This document shows, one piece after another, positions 42,603 through 50,777 of a DNA stretch of 52,058 nucleotides. The stretch is taken from assembly GCF_022427145.1 (NCBI RefSeq), contig NZ_JAKSXN010000041.1, forward strand, positions 1-52,058. Reading direction: 5' to 3'. A model generated the notes under the pieces. That model saw nothing but the letters and a program-made list of their open reading frames with translations. It did no database searches and was not told where the DNA came from. Every line of letters begins with the position of its first letter. Within the stretch, counting starts at the first letter, position 1. Source of the DNA: Paenibacillus timonensis (GTDB lineage: Bacteria; Bacillota; Bacilli; Paenibacillales; Paenibacillaceae). A program made the translations under genes and the position numbers.

Positions 42603-42653
42603 ATGGCATCCATAAGGCGAATATGCTAAAATGGCATCACATCCCGTGATGCC
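42603..42653 (+). promoter_or_regulatory. Extended -10 promoter and hairpin upstream of zwf
   Basis: TGCTAAAAT (42624-42632) is an extended -10 without a clear -35. Immediately after it GGCATCAC-ATCCC-GTGATGCC (42633-42653) is a perfect 8-bp inverted repeat, and ATGGCATC occurs twice (42603-42610, 42631-42638). This could be an operator or a 5' UTR hairpin for the glucose-6-phosphate dehydrogenase gene. Confidence 0.5.
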
Positions 42654-42724
42654 CTGTAAAGATAGGTCCTTGATCGGGAATCGAGTTCAAATTCACTAAT
42701 CTTACATAGAAAGAATGAGGAGCC

Positions 42725-44275
42725 ATGGCTGAAAATTTAACTCAGGAAACTGTTCGGCCCCCAGGGGCGGTATTTTTTATTTTCGGAGCTACCGGAGACT
42801 TGGCGCGCCGCAAGCTCTTCCCGGCCATCTATTCCTTATATCGCGAGGGCAAATTGGCCGAGGATTTCGCCGTGGTTGGCGTCGCCCGGCGTCCGCGTTC
42901 GGACGAGGAGTTCAAGGATGACCTCTATCGTTCCATCGAGGAATTCTGCCGTTATAAAATCAATGACAAGGAGCAATGGGCGCGGTTTGCCGATCATTTC
43001 TCCTACAAATCGCTGGATATCAATAACGTTGACGGTTACCGCGAGCTGAGGGAGTTGACCGAATCCGTGGAATCGCGGTTCAATATTCCCGGGAACCGTC
43101 TGTTCTATCTGGCCTTGGCGCCGGAGCTGTTCGGCAGCGTATCCTTTAACCTGCAAAAAGGCGGCATGCTCAGCAGCGGCGGCTGGCATCGGTTGGTGAT
43201 CGAAAAGCCGTTCGGCTACGACCTGCAGTCGGCGCAGAAGCTGAATGAAGAGCTGAGCCAAGTGTTCAAGGAGGAGGAAATCTACCGAATCGACCATTAT
43301 CTCGGCAAGGAAATGGTGCAGAATATTGAAGTGATTCGCTTTGCGAATGCCTTTTTCGAGCCGCTGTGGAACAATAAGCATATCGCCAATGTGCAAATTA
43401 CGCTCAGCGAAACGGTCGGCGTGGAAGAACGCGGCGGGTACTACGATCATGCCGGCGCACTGCGTGACATGGGACAAAACCATATGCTCCAAATGCTCAC
43501 GATGATCGCCATGGAGCCGCCAAGCCGCTTGTTCCCCGAGGACATCCGCGACGAGAAGGTGAAGGTGCTGCGTTCGCTGCGACCTTACGATTCGGCCCAG
43601 GAAGTCAAGGAATACGTGGTCCGCGGGCAATACACCGAAGGGGAGACGAGAGGCAAGAAGCTGCCGGGCTACCGCCAAGAAGATAAGGTAGACCCGAACT
43701 CCAACACCGAGACGTATTTTGCGGCCAAAGTGTTCGTGGATAATTTCCGCTGGGCCGGCGTGCCGTTTTATATCCGCACCGGGAAGCGACTGCCCGTCAA
43801 AACGACGGAGGTTGTCGTCGAGTTCAAACAGATGCCAACCAACGTCTACCTTGGCCAAAAGCATACGCTGGAACCGAACCTGCTGGTCATCCGCGTAAAC
43901 CCGATGGAGGGCATCTATATCAAGATCAATGCCAAGAAGCCGGGTTCGGAATCGCAAATCGAACCGCTGGCGATGGAATTTTGCCAAAGCTGCCTGGTGG
44001 GGATCAACTCGCCGGAAGCTTACGAACGCCTGATTCATGACGCGGCTCAAGGGGATTCGACGTACTTCACCCGTTGGGACGAGGTGGCGACGGCGTGGGC
44101 CTTCGTGGATCGGATCGCTGCGGCTTGGGCGCAAAACCCGTCCGATATCAGCACGTACCCTGCCGGCTCCTGGGGGCCGAAGGAAGCGGATGAGCTGCTC
44201 GCGAAGGACGGCTTCCACTGGTGGCCGGTGAACGGCCAAGAGGAAGACAACGTCATTTGGATCAAACAGAATTAA
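42725..44275 (+). CDS. zwf: Glucose-6-phosphate 1-dehydrogenase
   Basis: A 516-residue enzyme of the oxidative pentose phosphate pathway: glucose-6-phosphate to 6-phosphogluconolactone with NADP+ reduction. Cofactor motif GATGDLARRK (21-30), EKPFG (160-164), and the substrate/catalytic motif RIDHYLGKE (188-196) are intact. Length fits. ATGAGGAG precedes the ATG. It is followed by a terminator and then prfC. Confidence 0.97.
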   Translation: MAENLTQETVRPPGAVFFIFGATGDLARRKLFPAIYSLYREGKLAEDFAVVGVARRPRSDEEFKDDLYRSIEEFCRYKINDKEQWARFADHFSYKSLDINNVDGYRELRELTESVESRFNIPGNRLFYLALAPELFGSVSFNLQKGGMLSSGGWHRLVIEKPFGYDLQSAQKLNEELSQVFKEEEIYRIDHYLGKEMVQNIEVIRFANAFFEPLWNNKHIANVQITLSETVGVEERGGYYDHAGALRDMGQNHMLQMLTMIAMEPPSRLFPEDIRDEKVKVLRSLRPYDSAQEVKEYVVRGQYTEGETRGKKLPGYRQEDKVDPNSNTETYFAAKVFVDNFRWAGVPFYIRTGKRLPVKTTEVVVEFKQMPTNVYLGQKHTLEPNLLVIRVNPMEGIYIKINAKKPGSESQIEPLAMEFCQSCLVGINSPEAYERLIHDAAQGDSTYFTRWDEVATAWAFVDRIAAAWAQNPSDISTYPAGSWGPKEADELLAKDGFHWWPVNGQEEDNVIWIKQN

Positions 44276-44330
44276 TAAGATCCGGCCGTCACCTGCAAGG
44301 GCGATGGCCGAATAGAATAGGTTTAGCTGG

Positions 44331-44369
44331 AAACACCTTTATGTCCCGGCCAGGACATAAGGTGTTTTT
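44331..44369 (+). terminator. Terminator after zwf
   Basis: ACACCTTTATGTCC pairs with GGACATAAGGTGT with one bulged T and is followed by TTTTT. Confidence 0.82.
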
Positions 44370-44436
44370 GCTTAACGGAAGGACAAAATATGTTACAATA
44401 GAGAACGTGAATTTGTGGAACGAGAGGAAAGTGAGC

Positions 44437-46020
44437 ATGAGCAAAGCATTAGACCAAGTGCTGCAGCAGGAAGTGGACAAACGGCGCACGTTTGCGATCA
44501 TTTCCCACCCGGACGCCGGGAAAACGACGCTGACCGAAAAACTGCTGCTGTTCGGCGGCGCGATTCGCCTCGCCGGATCGGTCAAGGCGCGCAAAGCGAG
44601 CAAACACGCGACGAGCGACTGGATGGAAATCGAGAAGCAGCGGGGGATCTCCGTTACTTCTTCCGTCATGCAGTTTGATTATAACGGCCATCGGGTGAAT
44701 ATTCTGGATACGCCGGGCCACCAAGATTTCTCGGAGGATACCTACCGGACGCTGACCGCGGCAGACAGCGCCGTCATGCTGATCGACGTGGCCAAAGGCG
44801 TCGAAGCGCAGACGATTAAGCTGTTCCAGGTATGCGCAAAGCGGGGCATCCCAATCTTCACCTTCATTAACAAGCTGGACCGGGAAGGCCGGAACCCGTT
44901 TGAACTGATGGAGGAAATCGAACAGGTGTTGGGAATCCGTTCGGTACCGATGAACTGGCCGATCGGCATGGGCCGGGAGTTGTCTGGCGTTTACGACCGG
45001 ATGAAGAACCAGGTCGAGCTGTTCCAAGGCGACGATCATTCAACGATTCAGGTGAAGAAAGTCGATGACTATCACGATCCGGTGATCCGCGAAATGGCCG
45101 GCGATTATCTCCATGACCAGCTGTGTCAGGATCTGGAGCTGCTGGACGTGGCGGGCGATCCGTTTGACTTGGAGAAAGTGCGCCGCGGAGAGTTGACGCC
45201 GGTATTTTTCGGCAGTGCGGTCAACAATTTCGGCGTCCAGACGTTCCTGGATAACTTTCTGCAGCTGGCGCCTAAACCGGAACCACGCCGCAGCACGCAG
45301 GGCTTGATCGAACCGACGAACGAGAAATTCTCGGGATACGTGTTCAAAATCCAGGCGAACATGAACCCGGCCCACCGCGACCGGATCGCCTTCCTGCGCA
45401 TCGTGTCGGGCAAGTTCGAACGCGGCATGTCCGTCAAGCATGTGCGCGCGGGCAAGGAAATCAAGTTGTCCCAGCCGCAGCAATTCCTGGCCCAGGACCG
45501 GGATATCGTGAGCGAGGCGTATCCGGGGGACATTATCGGGTTGTTTGACCCGGGGATTTTCCGCATCGGCGACTCGCTTAGCCAAGGCAGCGAGATCGTG
45601 TTTGACGAGCTGCCGACGTTCTCGCCGGAGATTTTCGCCAAGGTGACGGTGAAGAATGCCCTGAAGCATAAGCAATACCAGAAGGGCATCGACCAGTTGA
45701 CCGAGGAAGGCACGATCCAGGTGTTTACGACGGTTGGCTTCGAAGACACGCTGCTTGGCGTGGTCGGGCAGCTTCAGTTCGAGGTATTCGAGTACCGGAT
45801 GAAAGGCGAATACGGCGTGGATGTGCAACTGCAGCGGATGCCGTTCCAGTTCGCGCGCTGGATCGTGAGCGACAAGATCGATCCGTCGAAGTTCCGGATC
45901 AATTCGACGCTGGTGAAGGACAAGAAAGGCAATTACGTCGCATTGTTCGAGAACGAATATGCGATGCGGACGGCGATGGAGAAAAATCCGGACGCCAAGT
46001 TCTTGGAGACCGCGCCTTAA
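44437..46020 (+). CDS. prfC: Peptide chain release factor 3
   Basis: A 527-residue GTPase that recycles RF1/RF2 from the ribosome. The P-loop SHPDAGKT (23-30), G3 LDTPGHQDF and G4 NKLD are present, and the rest follows the EF-G/RF3 type (ISVTSSVMQFDYNGHRVNIL). Length is standard for RF3. The start ATG at 44437 is preceded by GAGAGGAAAGTGAGC; the open frame extends upstream without a ribosome binding site. Confidence 0.96.
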   Translation: MSKALDQVLQQEVDKRRTFAIISHPDAGKTTLTEKLLLFGGAIRLAGSVKARKASKHATSDWMEIEKQRGISVTSSVMQFDYNGHRVNILDTPGHQDFSEDTYRTLTAADSAVMLIDVAKGVEAQTIKLFQVCAKRGIPIFTFINKLDREGRNPFELMEEIEQVLGIRSVPMNWPIGMGRELSGVYDRMKNQVELFQGDDHSTIQVKKVDDYHDPVIREMAGDYLHDQLCQDLELLDVAGDPFDLEKVRRGELTPVFFGSAVNNFGVQTFLDNFLQLAPKPEPRRSTQGLIEPTNEKFSGYVFKIQANMNPAHRDRIAFLRIVSGKFERGMSVKHVRAGKEIKLSQPQQFLAQDRDIVSEAYPGDIIGLFDPGIFRIGDSLSQGSEIVFDELPTFSPEIFAKVTVKNALKHKQYQKGIDQLTEEGTIQVFTTVGFEDTLLGVVGQLQFEVFEYRMKGEYGVDVQLQRMPFQFARWIVSDKIDPSKFRINSTLVKDKKGNYVALFENEYAMRTAMEKNPDAKFLETAP

Positions 46021-46045
46021 ATCGGCGAAGGGCTTCCGCAAATAG

Positions 46046-46074
46046 AAAGACCGCCCTGAGACAGGGCGGTCTTT
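46046..46074. terminator. Bidirectional terminator between prfC and sspI
   Basis: A perfect 13-bp stem AAAGACCGCCCTG / CAGGGCGGTCTTT with the loop AGA lies between the convergent genes; TTTG follows on plus and TTTCTATTTG on minus. Confidence 0.85.
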
Positions 46075-46090
46075 GTTGTAACGGGCAGTT

Positions 46091-46327
46091 CTATTTCAAC
46101 GGTTTGAGGCTGGCCTGATCCACTTGCTGCTTGAGCACGGATACCAGTTCGTTTTGTTCGGACGCATCGATATGCTTCCAGATCGTTTCGAAGACGACGC
46201 CAAGGCCCGGCAGCGCGGTCTCCTGGGCATCGATCGAGCCTTCGATCATGTCCCGCAGCCCCTGTTCGTCTTTGCCGTGGATTTTGTGCATAACCGCTTG
46301 ACGCAGGTCGAGTGTAATGGATGGCAC
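46091..46327 (-). CDS. sspI: Small acid-soluble spore protein SspI
   Basis: A 78-residue protein matching SspI, a minor acid-soluble spore protein made in the forespore: N-terminal ITLDLRQAVMHKIHG and ALPGLGVVFETIWKHIDASE, the latter very close to the B. subtilis LPGLGVLFEVIWQHASESEK. The GTG at 46327 is chosen over an ATG two codons earlier, because GGAGGG lies 7 bases before the GTG and only one base from the ATG. A sigma-G-type promoter lies upstream, which supports forespore expression. Confidence 0.92.
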   Translation of the reverse strand: MPSITLDLRQAVMHKIHGKDEQGLRDMIEGSIDAQETALPGLGVVFETIWKHIDASEQNELVSVLKQQVDQASLKPLK

Positions 46328-46365
46328 GTGCATTCCCTCCTTGAAATATGTGACTTGCCCGGTGT

Positions 46366-46396
46366 TAATTTGCCCGATCGGTTCCGTGAACATACA
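46366..46396 (-). promoter_or_regulatory. Sigma-G promoter of sspI
   Basis: On the minus strand TGTATG (46396-46391) and CAAATTA (46372-46366) are 18 bp apart, close to the sigma-G pattern for forespore genes, and 39 bp from the start codon. Confidence 0.6.
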
Positions 46397-46432
46397 AGAA
46401 GGCGATGGTTGTAACGGACCGGTGTCGGATTG

Positions 46433-46441
46433 TGGTATACT
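46433..46441 (+). promoter_or_regulatory. Extended -10 promoter of the RCK gene
   Basis: TGGTATACT is an extended -10; a TTGTAA 21 bp upstream is too far to be a good -35. It lies about 35 bp before the start of the KtrC-like gene. Confidence 0.4.
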
Positions 46442-46475
46442 AATTCGGATGGAATATGTTTTGGGTGGTGAGAAC

Positions 46476-47150
46476 ATGGCAAATGCAGCCAAAAAACAGT
46501 TTGCCGTGATCGGCATGGGCCGGTTTGGGTTAAGCGTGGCAACTGCACTCAGCAACATGGGATTTGATGTATTGGCGATTGATGCGGATGAGCATAATAC
46601 GCAGGCCGTGGCGAACCTGGTCACGCACGCGGTAACCGCGGATTCCACGGATGAAGATGCGCTGCGCGCGTTAGGAATTCGTAATTTTGACGTCGTGGTC
46701 GTGGCCATTGGCGAAGATATTCAGGCCAGCATTTTGACGACGCTGATCCTGAAGGACATGGGCGGGCCGCTTATCGTCGTGAAGGCGCAAAACGAATTGC
46801 ATGGCAAGGTATTGCAGAAAATCGGGGCCGATAAGGTCATTTTTCCGGAGCGGGATATGGGACTTCGGGTAGCGCATCATCTGACTTCTCCGAATATTCT
46901 GGATTACATCGAATTGTCCGAGGAGTACAGTATCGTGGAGATGCGCATTACCTCGCAGATGATCGGCAAGAATCTGAAGGAACTGGATATCCGGGCGCGG
47001 TTCGGCTGCAACGTCATGGCGATCAAACGCGGCAGCAAAATGAACATCTCTCCGGCAGCAACGGACCGGCTGACGGAAGAGGACGTGCTCGTCATCGTCG
47101 GCGAGAAAAGCGATTTGACCAAGCTGGAGCTGGCTTACGCGGAGGCTTAG
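46476..47150 (+). CDS. ktrC: KtrC-type potassium channel gating subunit (RCK domain)
   Basis: A 224-residue cytoplasmic ring-forming regulator of a Ktr potassium channel. RCK_N has GMGRFG (13-18) for nucleotide binding and the acidic residue after the second strand (AIDADEHN); RCK_C runs from about 140 (IELSEEYSIVEMRITSQMIG). B. subtilis KtrC (221 residues) pairs with KtrD; KtrA (222) pairs with KtrB, and the two are hard to tell apart here, so the symbol is a best guess. No membrane partner is nearby. RCK_C of Ktr is a known cyclic di-AMP target. GGGTGGTGAGAAC precedes the ATG. Confidence 0.85.
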   Translation: MANAAKKQFAVIGMGRFGLSVATALSNMGFDVLAIDADEHNTQAVANLVTHAVTADSTDEDALRALGIRNFDVVVVAIGEDIQASILTTLILKDMGGPLIVVKAQNELHGKVLQKIGADKVIFPERDMGLRVAHHLTSPNILDYIELSEEYSIVEMRITSQMIGKNLKELDIRARFGCNVMAIKRGSKMNISPAATDRLTEEDVLVIVGEKSDLTKLELAYAEA

Positions 47151-47182
47151 CTTCGTTATTTCCGAATTAAAGGTGGAGGGTT

Positions 47183-47974
47183 ATGGAAATTTTGTCTCCG
47201 CAGAACCCCCGCGTCAAGGAATGGGCGGGACTGCTTGAGAAGAAAAACCGGGACAAGCAGGGCAAATATTTGATCGAGGGCCTTCATCTGGTACAGGAGG
47301 CGCTGGAGGCGCGAGCCGACGTTGAATGCGTCTGCTACGACATCCACGGCGGCATTCCGGCCGAGCTGCAGGCAGCGGCGTCCGCAGGGCTGGACGTCGA
47401 CTGGATCGGCGTGTCCGCCGCCGTGATCGCCAAATGCAGCGATACGAAGTCGCCGCAGCCGGTGTTCGCGGTCGTGCGCAAGGACCGCGGGACGATCGCT
47501 CCGCTCCTGGACCGGGAGCGGAGCTTGGTGGTGGTGCTGGACGGCGTGCAGGATCCCGGCAACGTCGGCACGATTATCCGCAGCGCCGACGCGGTCGCGG
47601 CGGACGGCGTGATCGTCGGCGCAGGCTGCGCCGACATTTACGGGCCCAAGGTGCTGCGCGCCACCATGGGCTCGCTGTTCCACCTGCCGGTCGTGCATGC
47701 AGACCTGGCAGAGGTGCTGCCGCAAGCGAAGCAGCGGGGCATCCGGCTGGCCGGCACCAGCCTGCAGGCGGCGGCGAACTGCTTCTCCTACGATTTCGCG
47801 CAGCCGGTGTGGCTGTTGTTCGGCAGCGAGGGCAGCGGCCTCAGCCCGCAAGTCCGCCAACTGATGGACGACGGGCTGATCATCCCGATGCGCGGCCAGG
47901 CCGAATCGCTGAACGTGGCGATGGCTGCCACTGTGCTGCTGTATGAAGCGATGCGTCAGCGGCATTACCGCTAA
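47183..47974 (+). CDS. TrmH-family RNA 2'-O-methyltransferase
   Basis: A 263-residue SPOUT enzyme. An N-terminal L7Ae-like substrate-binding part (ENPRVKEWAGLLEKKNRDKQ-type, SPQNPRVKEWAGLLEKKNR) precedes three knot motifs: LDGVQDPGNVGTIIRSADA, LFGSEGSGLS and IPMRGQAESLNVAMAATVLL. B. subtilis YsgA has the same layout. Target RNA unknown. GGTGGAGGG precedes the ATG, 33 bp after the RCK gene. Confidence 0.92.
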   Translation: MEILSPQNPRVKEWAGLLEKKNRDKQGKYLIEGLHLVQEALEARADVECVCYDIHGGIPAELQAAASAGLDVDWIGVSAAVIAKCSDTKSPQPVFAVVRKDRGTIAPLLDRERSLVVVLDGVQDPGNVGTIIRSADAVAADGVIVGAGCADIYGPKVLRATMGSLFHLPVVHADLAEVLPQAKQRGIRLAGTSLQAAANCFSYDFAQPVWLLFGSEGSGLSPQVRQLMDDGLIIPMRGQAESLNVAMAATVLLYEAMRQRHYR

Positions 47975-48000
47975 CGTGAGCCAACGAACGTTTAGAAGCG

Positions 48001-48046
48001 AATCAAAAAACCCCGAATCCAGGTCGTCTGGTTCGGGGTTTGATTT
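48001..48046. terminator. Bidirectional terminator between the methyltransferase and the orphan gene
   Basis: AATCAAAAAACCCCGAATCCAG pairs with CTGGTTCGGGGTTTGATT, a near-perfect long stem with T/A runs on both sides, between convergent genes. Confidence 0.85.
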
Positions 48047-48401
48047 AGGTGTAACTTTTGATGGCAAGCTTTGAGCAAAGCGCCTGTTTGTTCAACTCCA
48101 GGTCTTTCAAATAATTATTGATTTTGGAGTCTAATTGTTCGATCAGGTACACGCGAATATCCTCGATATGCTCCTCTTGGCAAAAGGCGGAAATCGCCAG
48201 GGTGCCGTCGGAATAATGCTTCGTTTCCTGGACGGCGATATTTAGCTTCTCTTTATACAGTCGTTTGACCGGTCCCGTGATCGGTTTGATTTCGTAGTAA
48301 CGATTCGTTTCGATGAGCAATTTCCATGGGATTATCCTAGAGGCAAGTTGATCTCGCCTTAATTCTACGGTGACTTGATATAGTGTTTTCGAGCTGTTCA
48401 T
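48045..48401 (-). CDS. Orphan protein of unknown function
   Basis: A 118-residue soluble protein with AAGGGG before the ATG. It has an alternating hydrophobic N-terminal part (TLYQVTVELRRDQLASRIIP) and a charged helical C-terminal half (EEHIEDIRVYLIEQLDSKIN). No family recognised and no membrane segment. Its codon use has less GC at third positions than its neighbours. It stands alone between a bidirectional terminator and a 258-bp gap in which I see nothing clear. Confidence 0.65.
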   Translation of the reverse strand: MNSSKTLYQVTVELRRDQLASRIIPWKLLIETNRYYEIKPITGPVKRLYKEKLNIAVQETKHYSDGTLAISAFCQEEHIEDIRVYLIEQLDSKINNYLKDLELNKQALCSKLAIKSYT

Positions 48402-48659
48402 GATGTTGATCCCCTTGTATATTTATACACCACAACTCATGAGAGCTTTAAAAGTTGATTTTTAGAACTTTTCGACTAAAAAAGTGATACTAGAGAACTA
48501 TAATCAATCGGCAATGAAAAATCAAGTGTCAAATCATACAAGCGTCCGTTTCCCCCGCGCGTCCTTCTTTTTTGCCCCTGTCCCGCATAACCTTTAGAGA
48601 AGCAGTCATTGGAAGATAGAGCATCCTCTAGACGTTTTCCCGCTGCAGGGGGGGTAAAT

Positions 48660-49544
48660 ATGCGGATACGACGACGCGGATGGCGGAGCCGGACAAGGCG
48701 GCCGAAGCGCAGACGGAAAATCTGGATCGCCGTCGTGATCATTACGGTTATCAGTCTGGTTCAATTTGTTCAGTACGTAGAGCGCCGGATGACAGGACCG
48801 ATCGTTCACCTGGCTCAGATTCGGGTCAAACAGATTGCCACGGAATCGATCAATGACGCGATCACCGCCCAGGTAGCGAACCAACAGCAGGTGGGGCAGC
48901 TGATTGATTGGAAGACGGACGATAAAGGAAAAATCACGGGTTTTATGCTGAACTACTCCGCTCATATGAAGGTGACGTCCGAGACGATTCAAACGGTTCG
49001 GCATACGCTGGACGAGGTGGCCCGGTTATCGGAATCCATTCCGTTGGGGCAGGCCCTGGGCAGTCCGCTCCTGGCTTCCTTTGGTCCGAGCGTTCCGATC
49101 AAGATCGAACCGAAAGGCGATGTAAAGGTCGACTTGAATACCCGCCGCCAGGATGCAGGCATCAACATGATCCTTGTGGAAGTGTATCTCCGGGTGAAAA
49201 CGGAGTTGGCCGTAGTCGTCCCTTTTGACATGGAGTCGCAGGCGGTAGAAACGGAAATTCCGGTCTCCTACCTGCTCGTAGTCGGGGATGTACCCATGTA
49301 TTACTATGACAGTAAAGGCAATCCGGTCGGCGAGGGCCAAGCGGATGCGCCGAACATTGCGCTTCCGGCGCTGCCGGGCGGCGACGATACGGCCGAACCG
49401 CCAGCAACCAAAGAGGAGTCGGTTACGCCGGACGGAGCCGATGGGCCGGGAGAACCTGCAGGTAATGCAGGAAATGCAGGCGCAGGCAATACGGGCTCGG
49501 AGGAGCCGCCCAATCCGGAAACCAATGCAGGCATACATGATTAA
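48660..49544 (+). CDS. yunB: Sporulation protein YunB
   Basis: A 294-residue protein with an Arg-rich N terminus, one membrane helix (about 22-42) and an extracytoplasmic domain typical of YunB (IVHLAQIRVKQIATESINDA; VPMYYYDSKGNPVGE), a family needed for sporulation in B. subtilis. The C-terminal 55 residues are a low-complexity Gly/Ala/Pro/Glu tail; YunB of B. subtilis is about 254 residues, so the tail is an addition. ATG 48660 has a G-rich ribosome binding site; an in-frame ATG at 48609 does not. Confidence 0.88.
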   Translation: MRIRRRGWRSRTRRPKRRRKIWIAVVIITVISLVQFVQYVERRMTGPIVHLAQIRVKQIATESINDAITAQVANQQQVGQLIDWKTDDKGKITGFMLNYSAHMKVTSETIQTVRHTLDEVARLSESIPLGQALGSPLLASFGPSVPIKIEPKGDVKVDLNTRRQDAGINMILVEVYLRVKTELAVVVPFDMESQAVETEIPVSYLLVVGDVPMYYYDSKGNPVGEGQADAPNIALPALPGGDDTAEPPATKEESVTPDGADGPGEPAGNAGNAGAGNTGSEEPPNPETNAGIHD

Positions 49545-49580
49545 AGGGCGCCGGTTATTTGGACGCCCTTTTATTTTTTT
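49543..49580. terminator. Terminator between yunB and lytH
   Basis: AAAGGGCG (49543-49550) pairs with CGCCCTTT (49564-49571) and is followed by TTTATTTTTTTT; it overlaps the yunB stop and the lytH stop codon lies in its loop. Confidence 0.8.
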
Positions 49581-50610
49581 TGGAGCGCTCCGCTTGCTCC
49601 CATTTTTTCAGCAACGGGTAAGGATCAAACGCCCATTCCGTGCTTCCGGTATCCCGGTAGATTCCGTAATGCAGGTGCGGCGGGAATTTCCCCGACGTTC
49701 CCGGCGGGCCGTAACCGCTGCTGCCGACCCAGCCGATCGTTTGCCCCGGTTCGACGAAATGGCCGACTTCGATCCCTTTCTCATAACCCTGCAGGTGCGC
49801 GTAGTAGTGATATCGGTTGCTGATATCCCGTATACCGATGCGCCAGCCGCCGTAGGGATTCCACCCTTTCGTTTCCACTACGCCAAAGCAAACGCTGCGT
49901 ACGGTAACGCCCATCGGGGCGAACAGGTCGGTTCCCTCATGGATTCGCAGCCCCCCCCAGCCGCGGCGGTCGCCCCAGGTGTCGCGGAAAGTATAGGTGC
50001 TGCGCAACGGCAAGGGGAATGCGCTATCGGACAAATCCAGCCGCCCCCAGTGTTTGTACATTTTCGCGAATTGACGGATCCGCTCTACCGCGGAGTCGTT
50101 CTGATAATAACGCCAGAGGGCGATGCGGAAGTCCTCTTCCTTATAGCCGAAGCCGGTTAAATAAGAAGCCAAAGTGAACAAGACATCCCGATCGTTCTTC
50201 GGATCGGCCGCGCCGTCGGCGGTGGCGTCTTTCCCGCTGCCGCCAAACAATTCGATCGAGGCGGGGTTTCGGTCCTCGGAATCAGGATTCAACGGTCCGC
50301 TCCAAAACGCCTCCCTGAAGCGGACTCCGGTTAGGCGCTGATCCTGCTGCTGTTTTTCCTTTCGTGGCGTGATGGTGCGCTCGTACTGATCAACTGCCGC
50401 AAGCCAGTACCAAGGTACCTGCGTCAACAGCTCCATTTCTTCGTATAACGTGCGACGTTGATCGTAAACGCTGACTGCCGCCTGCGCCGATGTTCCCGGG
50501 GCTTTCGCATACGCAGCGCCAAAGCCGGATCCGGGCCATAATGAGGCGATAAGCACAACGCTAACGACGCACCAAACCGCTTTGCCGCGGGCAAACCGAT
50601 AAGACCTCAA
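49555..50610 (-). CDS. lytH: M23 peptidase, LytH-like spore endopeptidase
   Basis: A 351-residue protein with an N-terminal signal or anchor (about 10-37) and a C-terminal M23 peptidase domain: zinc ligands H224 and D228 in HEGTDLFAP, catalytic H272 in YAH, and H312/H314 in PPHLHYG. LytH in B. subtilis cuts L-Ala-D-Glu in cortex peptidoglycan and lies next to yunB and lipA as here. The start is TTG at 50610, because GGAGG lies 10 bases upstream; an upstream GTG (50643) is less likely. Confidence 0.87.
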   Translation of the reverse strand: MRSYRFARGKAVWCVVSVVLIASLWPGSGFGAAYAKAPGTSAQAAVSVYDQRRTLYEEMELLTQVPWYWLAAVDQYERTITPRKEKQQQDQRLTGVRFREAFWSGPLNPDSEDRNPASIELFGGSGKDATADGAADPKNDRDVLFTLASYLTGFGYKEEDFRIALWRYYQNDSAVERIRQFAKMYKHWGRLDLSDSAFPLPLRSTYTFRDTWGDRRGWGGLRIHEGTDLFAPMGVTVRSVCFGVVETKGWNPYGGWRIGIRDISNRYHYYAHLQGYEKGIEVGHFVEPGQTIGWVGSSGYGPPGTSGKFPPHLHYGIYRDTGSTEWAFDPYPLLKKWEQAERSKKNKRASK

Positions 50611-50777
50611 GGCAAGTACTCCTCCTTCGCCTTTATTTTGCACGCGATTCGTGACCTCTCTTAGATTGAGGCAAACGCTGTGTTTTTATTCCATTTTGCG
50701 AAGTAGGTTTTTCCAACGGTTTCATGATATAATAAATGGCGCTACGGCTTAAATCACAAGAAGGAAGGTCTTGCGCT

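Noticed and set aside
42836..44239. 467-residue minus-strand open frame
   Set aside because: It is antisense to the zwf gene, which has intact motifs, and has no ribosome binding site or family resemblance.
44221..44436. 72-residue extension of release factor 3
   Set aside because: It overlaps the zwf end and its terminator and has no ribosome binding site; ATG 44437 gives the standard RF3 length.
45040..46041. 333-residue minus-strand open frame
   Set aside because: Antisense to prfC; long antisense frames are expected where third positions are GC-rich.
46328..46708. N-terminal extension of the sspI frame to 205 residues
   Set aside because: The extension is antisense to the ktrC gene and promoter region; the short form has a ribosome binding site and matches SspI length.
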